From NCBI GenBank assembly GCA_041684965.1, contig JAWLGR010000019.1:1-64000 (forward strand): a DNA stretch of 64,000 nt. The letters run 5' to 3'. This DNA comes from Mariniphaga sp041684965 (GTDB taxonomy: Bacteria; Bacteroidota; Bacteroidia; Bacteroidales; Prolixibacteraceae). The translations under genes were made by a program, and so were the position numbers. Under the pieces are notes generated by a model. The model was not told where the DNA came from, made no database searches, and saw only the letters and a list, made by a program, of their open reading frames with translations. Below are positions 62,836-64,000 of the stretch, piece by piece; position 1 is the stretch's first letter, and every line of letters begins with the position of its first letter.

Positions 62836-63801
62836 ATGAAAAAGTACCTTCCCGATTGGTTTATTGCAGGTTTGCTGTTTATGATACTTGCAGCATGGAT
62901 AAAGCCTGGCATTGCAATGGATTCCGGCATGGTGAATCTCGGGTTGTTCATTGATATTGGTGTAATGCTCATCTTTTTTCTTTATGGTTTAAAACTCGAT
63001 CCTGGAAAATTAAAGACAGGTATGAGCAACTGGAAAATGCATTTAGCAGTTCAGGTAACCACTTTCCTTATCTTTCCCTTGTTGGTATTGCCCTTTTATC
63101 CCATTGCAAGAGGAACCCATTTGGAACTTTTCTGGATTGGTATGTTTTTTCTGGCTGCCCTTCCATCAACTGTGTCCTCTTCAGTTGTAATGGTTGCAAT
63201 TGCAGGAGGGAATATTCCGGGAGCTATTTTCAATGCCAGTATATCTGGAATAATCGGTATCGTTGTCACACCCCTGTGGATGGGTATTTTTCTTACTGCA
63301 CGATCGGCTGGGTTTGAATTTTCAAATGTATTAATTCAACTTATCACACAAATTATTTTTCCTGTAATAGCTGGTTTATTGTTACACCGATTTATAATAC
63401 ATCGTTTAATCCGCTATCTGCCCAAATTAGCAGCATTTGATAAAATCATCATTCTGCTGATTGTATATGAATCGTTCAGTAAGTCATTTTTGGCAGGAAT
63501 TTTTTCACAAGTAACCTGGATGGAACTGGGTGGATTATTTATAGCAGTGATAGTGCTCTTTTTCATCGTTCTGAATCTGACCAGATATACAGCCCGCAAA
63601 TTACATTTTTCCAGGGAAGATAAAATAACCCTCCAATTTGCAGGCACCAAAAAATCACTCGTGCATGGTTCGGTTTTCGCCAGTGTGTTGTTTGCCGGAA
63701 TCAGTGGTGCCGGGATCTGGTTGCTTCCTATAATGATTTACCATAGCTTTCAGCTTTTTTACATTAGTCTTATTGCCCGAAGAATGCAATCGGCGACTTG
63801 A
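62836..63801 (+). CDS. SBF/bile-acid:sodium symporter-like transporter
   Basis: 321 residues with nine or ten membrane helices (first about 9-24, last about 285-310). It fits the SBF-like (PF13593/YfeH) family: VMLIFFLYGLKLDPGKLKTGMSNWKMHLAVQ, and ALPSTVSSSVVMVAIAGGNIPGAIFNASISGIIG carry the crossing-helix motif. LQFAGTKKSLVHGSVFASVLF is the second half-repeat motif. Likely sodium-driven uptake of an organic anion; substrate unknown. It sits between sufS and sufE, which is unusual, 52 nt after sufS. Confidence 0.88.
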   Translation: MKKYLPDWFIAGLLFMILAAWIKPGIAMDSGMVNLGLFIDIGVMLIFFLYGLKLDPGKLKTGMSNWKMHLAVQVTTFLIFPLLVLPFYPIARGTHLELFWIGMFFLAALPSTVSSSVVMVAIAGGNIPGAIFNASISGIIGIVVTPLWMGIFLTARSAGFEFSNVLIQLITQIIFPVIAGLLLHRFIIHRLIRYLPKLAAFDKIIILLIVYESFSKSFLAGIFSQVTWMELGGLFIAVIVLFFIVLNLTRYTARKLHFSREDKITLQFAGTKKSLVHGSVFASVLFAGISGAGIWLLPIMIYHSFQLFYISLIARRMQSAT

Positions 63802-63912
63802 TTTCAAAAAATTGGCATCATTTATGTCATTTTAAACAAAATACAAGTGGATTATTTGCCTTCAAATAAAAAATTCCGACATTTGTATCCTTTAATTTGA
63901 GAAATAAAAACC

Positions 63913-64000
63913 ATGACGATTGAAGAGATTCAAAAAGAAATAGTTGAAGAATTTTCAGTGTATGAAGATTGGATGGATAAGTATGCATACCTGATTGAAT
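63913..64000 (+). CDS. sufE: SufE, Fe-S sulfur acceptor (cut by the window end)
   Basis: Only the first 29 codons are inside the window. MTIEEIQKEIVEEFSVYEDWMDKYAYLIE is a typical SufE start, with the helix and the YEDWMDKYAYLIE block seen in Bacteroidota SufE. It accepts sulfur from SufS and passes it to SufB. The active Cys lies beyond the window. Confidence 0.85.
   Translation, partial: MTIEEIQKEIVEEFSVYEDWMDKYAYLIE

Overview
The window is about 64 kb of an AT-rich, Gram-negative Bacteroidota chromosome. The evidence is: lpxC and fabZ fused into one reading frame, a LytS/LytTR pair, an ECF sigma factor overlapping an anti-sigma/outer-membrane-barrel gene, many lipoproteins with a serine- or alanine-rich lipobox, -7 promoter boxes of the TAnnTTTG type instead of a clear sigma70 -10, and few recognisable Shine-Dalgarno sequences. 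A free-living or marine member of class Bacteroidia (Marinilabiliales/Prolixibacteraceae-like) is my inference; no rRNA or marker gene here fixes the genus.

Layout. 0-6.8 kb holds small accessory enzymes (NmrA-like reductase, three VOC proteins, DUF1697, a double SRPBCC protein, YdeI-like, DHFR-like) around a GlxA/AraC-type regulator. 6.8-13.3 kb is gene-poor, with lipoproteins, two alpha/beta hydrolases, gene remnants and a peculiar 11-nt-phased repeat. 13.3-20.6 kb holds tRNA-Cys, folB, glnS, two LiaF-like membrane proteins with a LytS/LytTR two-component system, a CrtW-type carotenoid ketolase, a PfkB sugar kinase and tRNA-His. 20.6-28 kb holds lysC, an esterase, a GntR/UTRA regulator and a 2-oxoacid dehydrogenase operon (E2 plus a fused E1 alpha/beta) with well-formed GntR operators. 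28-36.4 kb holds a solute-binding sensor kinase, a DUF3185-like protein, an M23/LysM peptidase, lysS and the ECF sigma/anti-sigma pair. 36.6-43.5 kb holds two tandem serpin lipoproteins with a third lipoprotein, a divergent peptide deformylase, a FadL-type porin, a broken GH3 glucosidase and a second copy of the 11-nt-phased repeat. 43.5-64 kb is housekeeping: a large membrane-anchored protein, infB-nusA-rimP, an HD phosphohydrolase, lpxD-lpxC/fabZ-lpxA, thiL, sufBCD, sufS, an SBF-like transporter and the start of sufE.

The housekeeping blocks form clear pathways: lipid A plus fatty-acid dehydration (lpxD, lpxC/fabZ, lpxA), Fe-S assembly (sufBCD, sufS, sufE) and translation/transcription (rimP, nusA, infB, lysS, glnS, two tRNAs). 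The signals most worth a second look are the two repeats at 6952-7034 and 43089-43194, where TTCG and then CGAA recur at exactly 11-nt steps around a 12-nt centre; the GntR operator overlapping a Bacteroidota promoter ahead of the E2-E1 operon; and the tandem serpins with different reactive loops beside a sigma/anti-sigma locus. I found no CRISPR array, rRNA, insertion sequence or phage genes.
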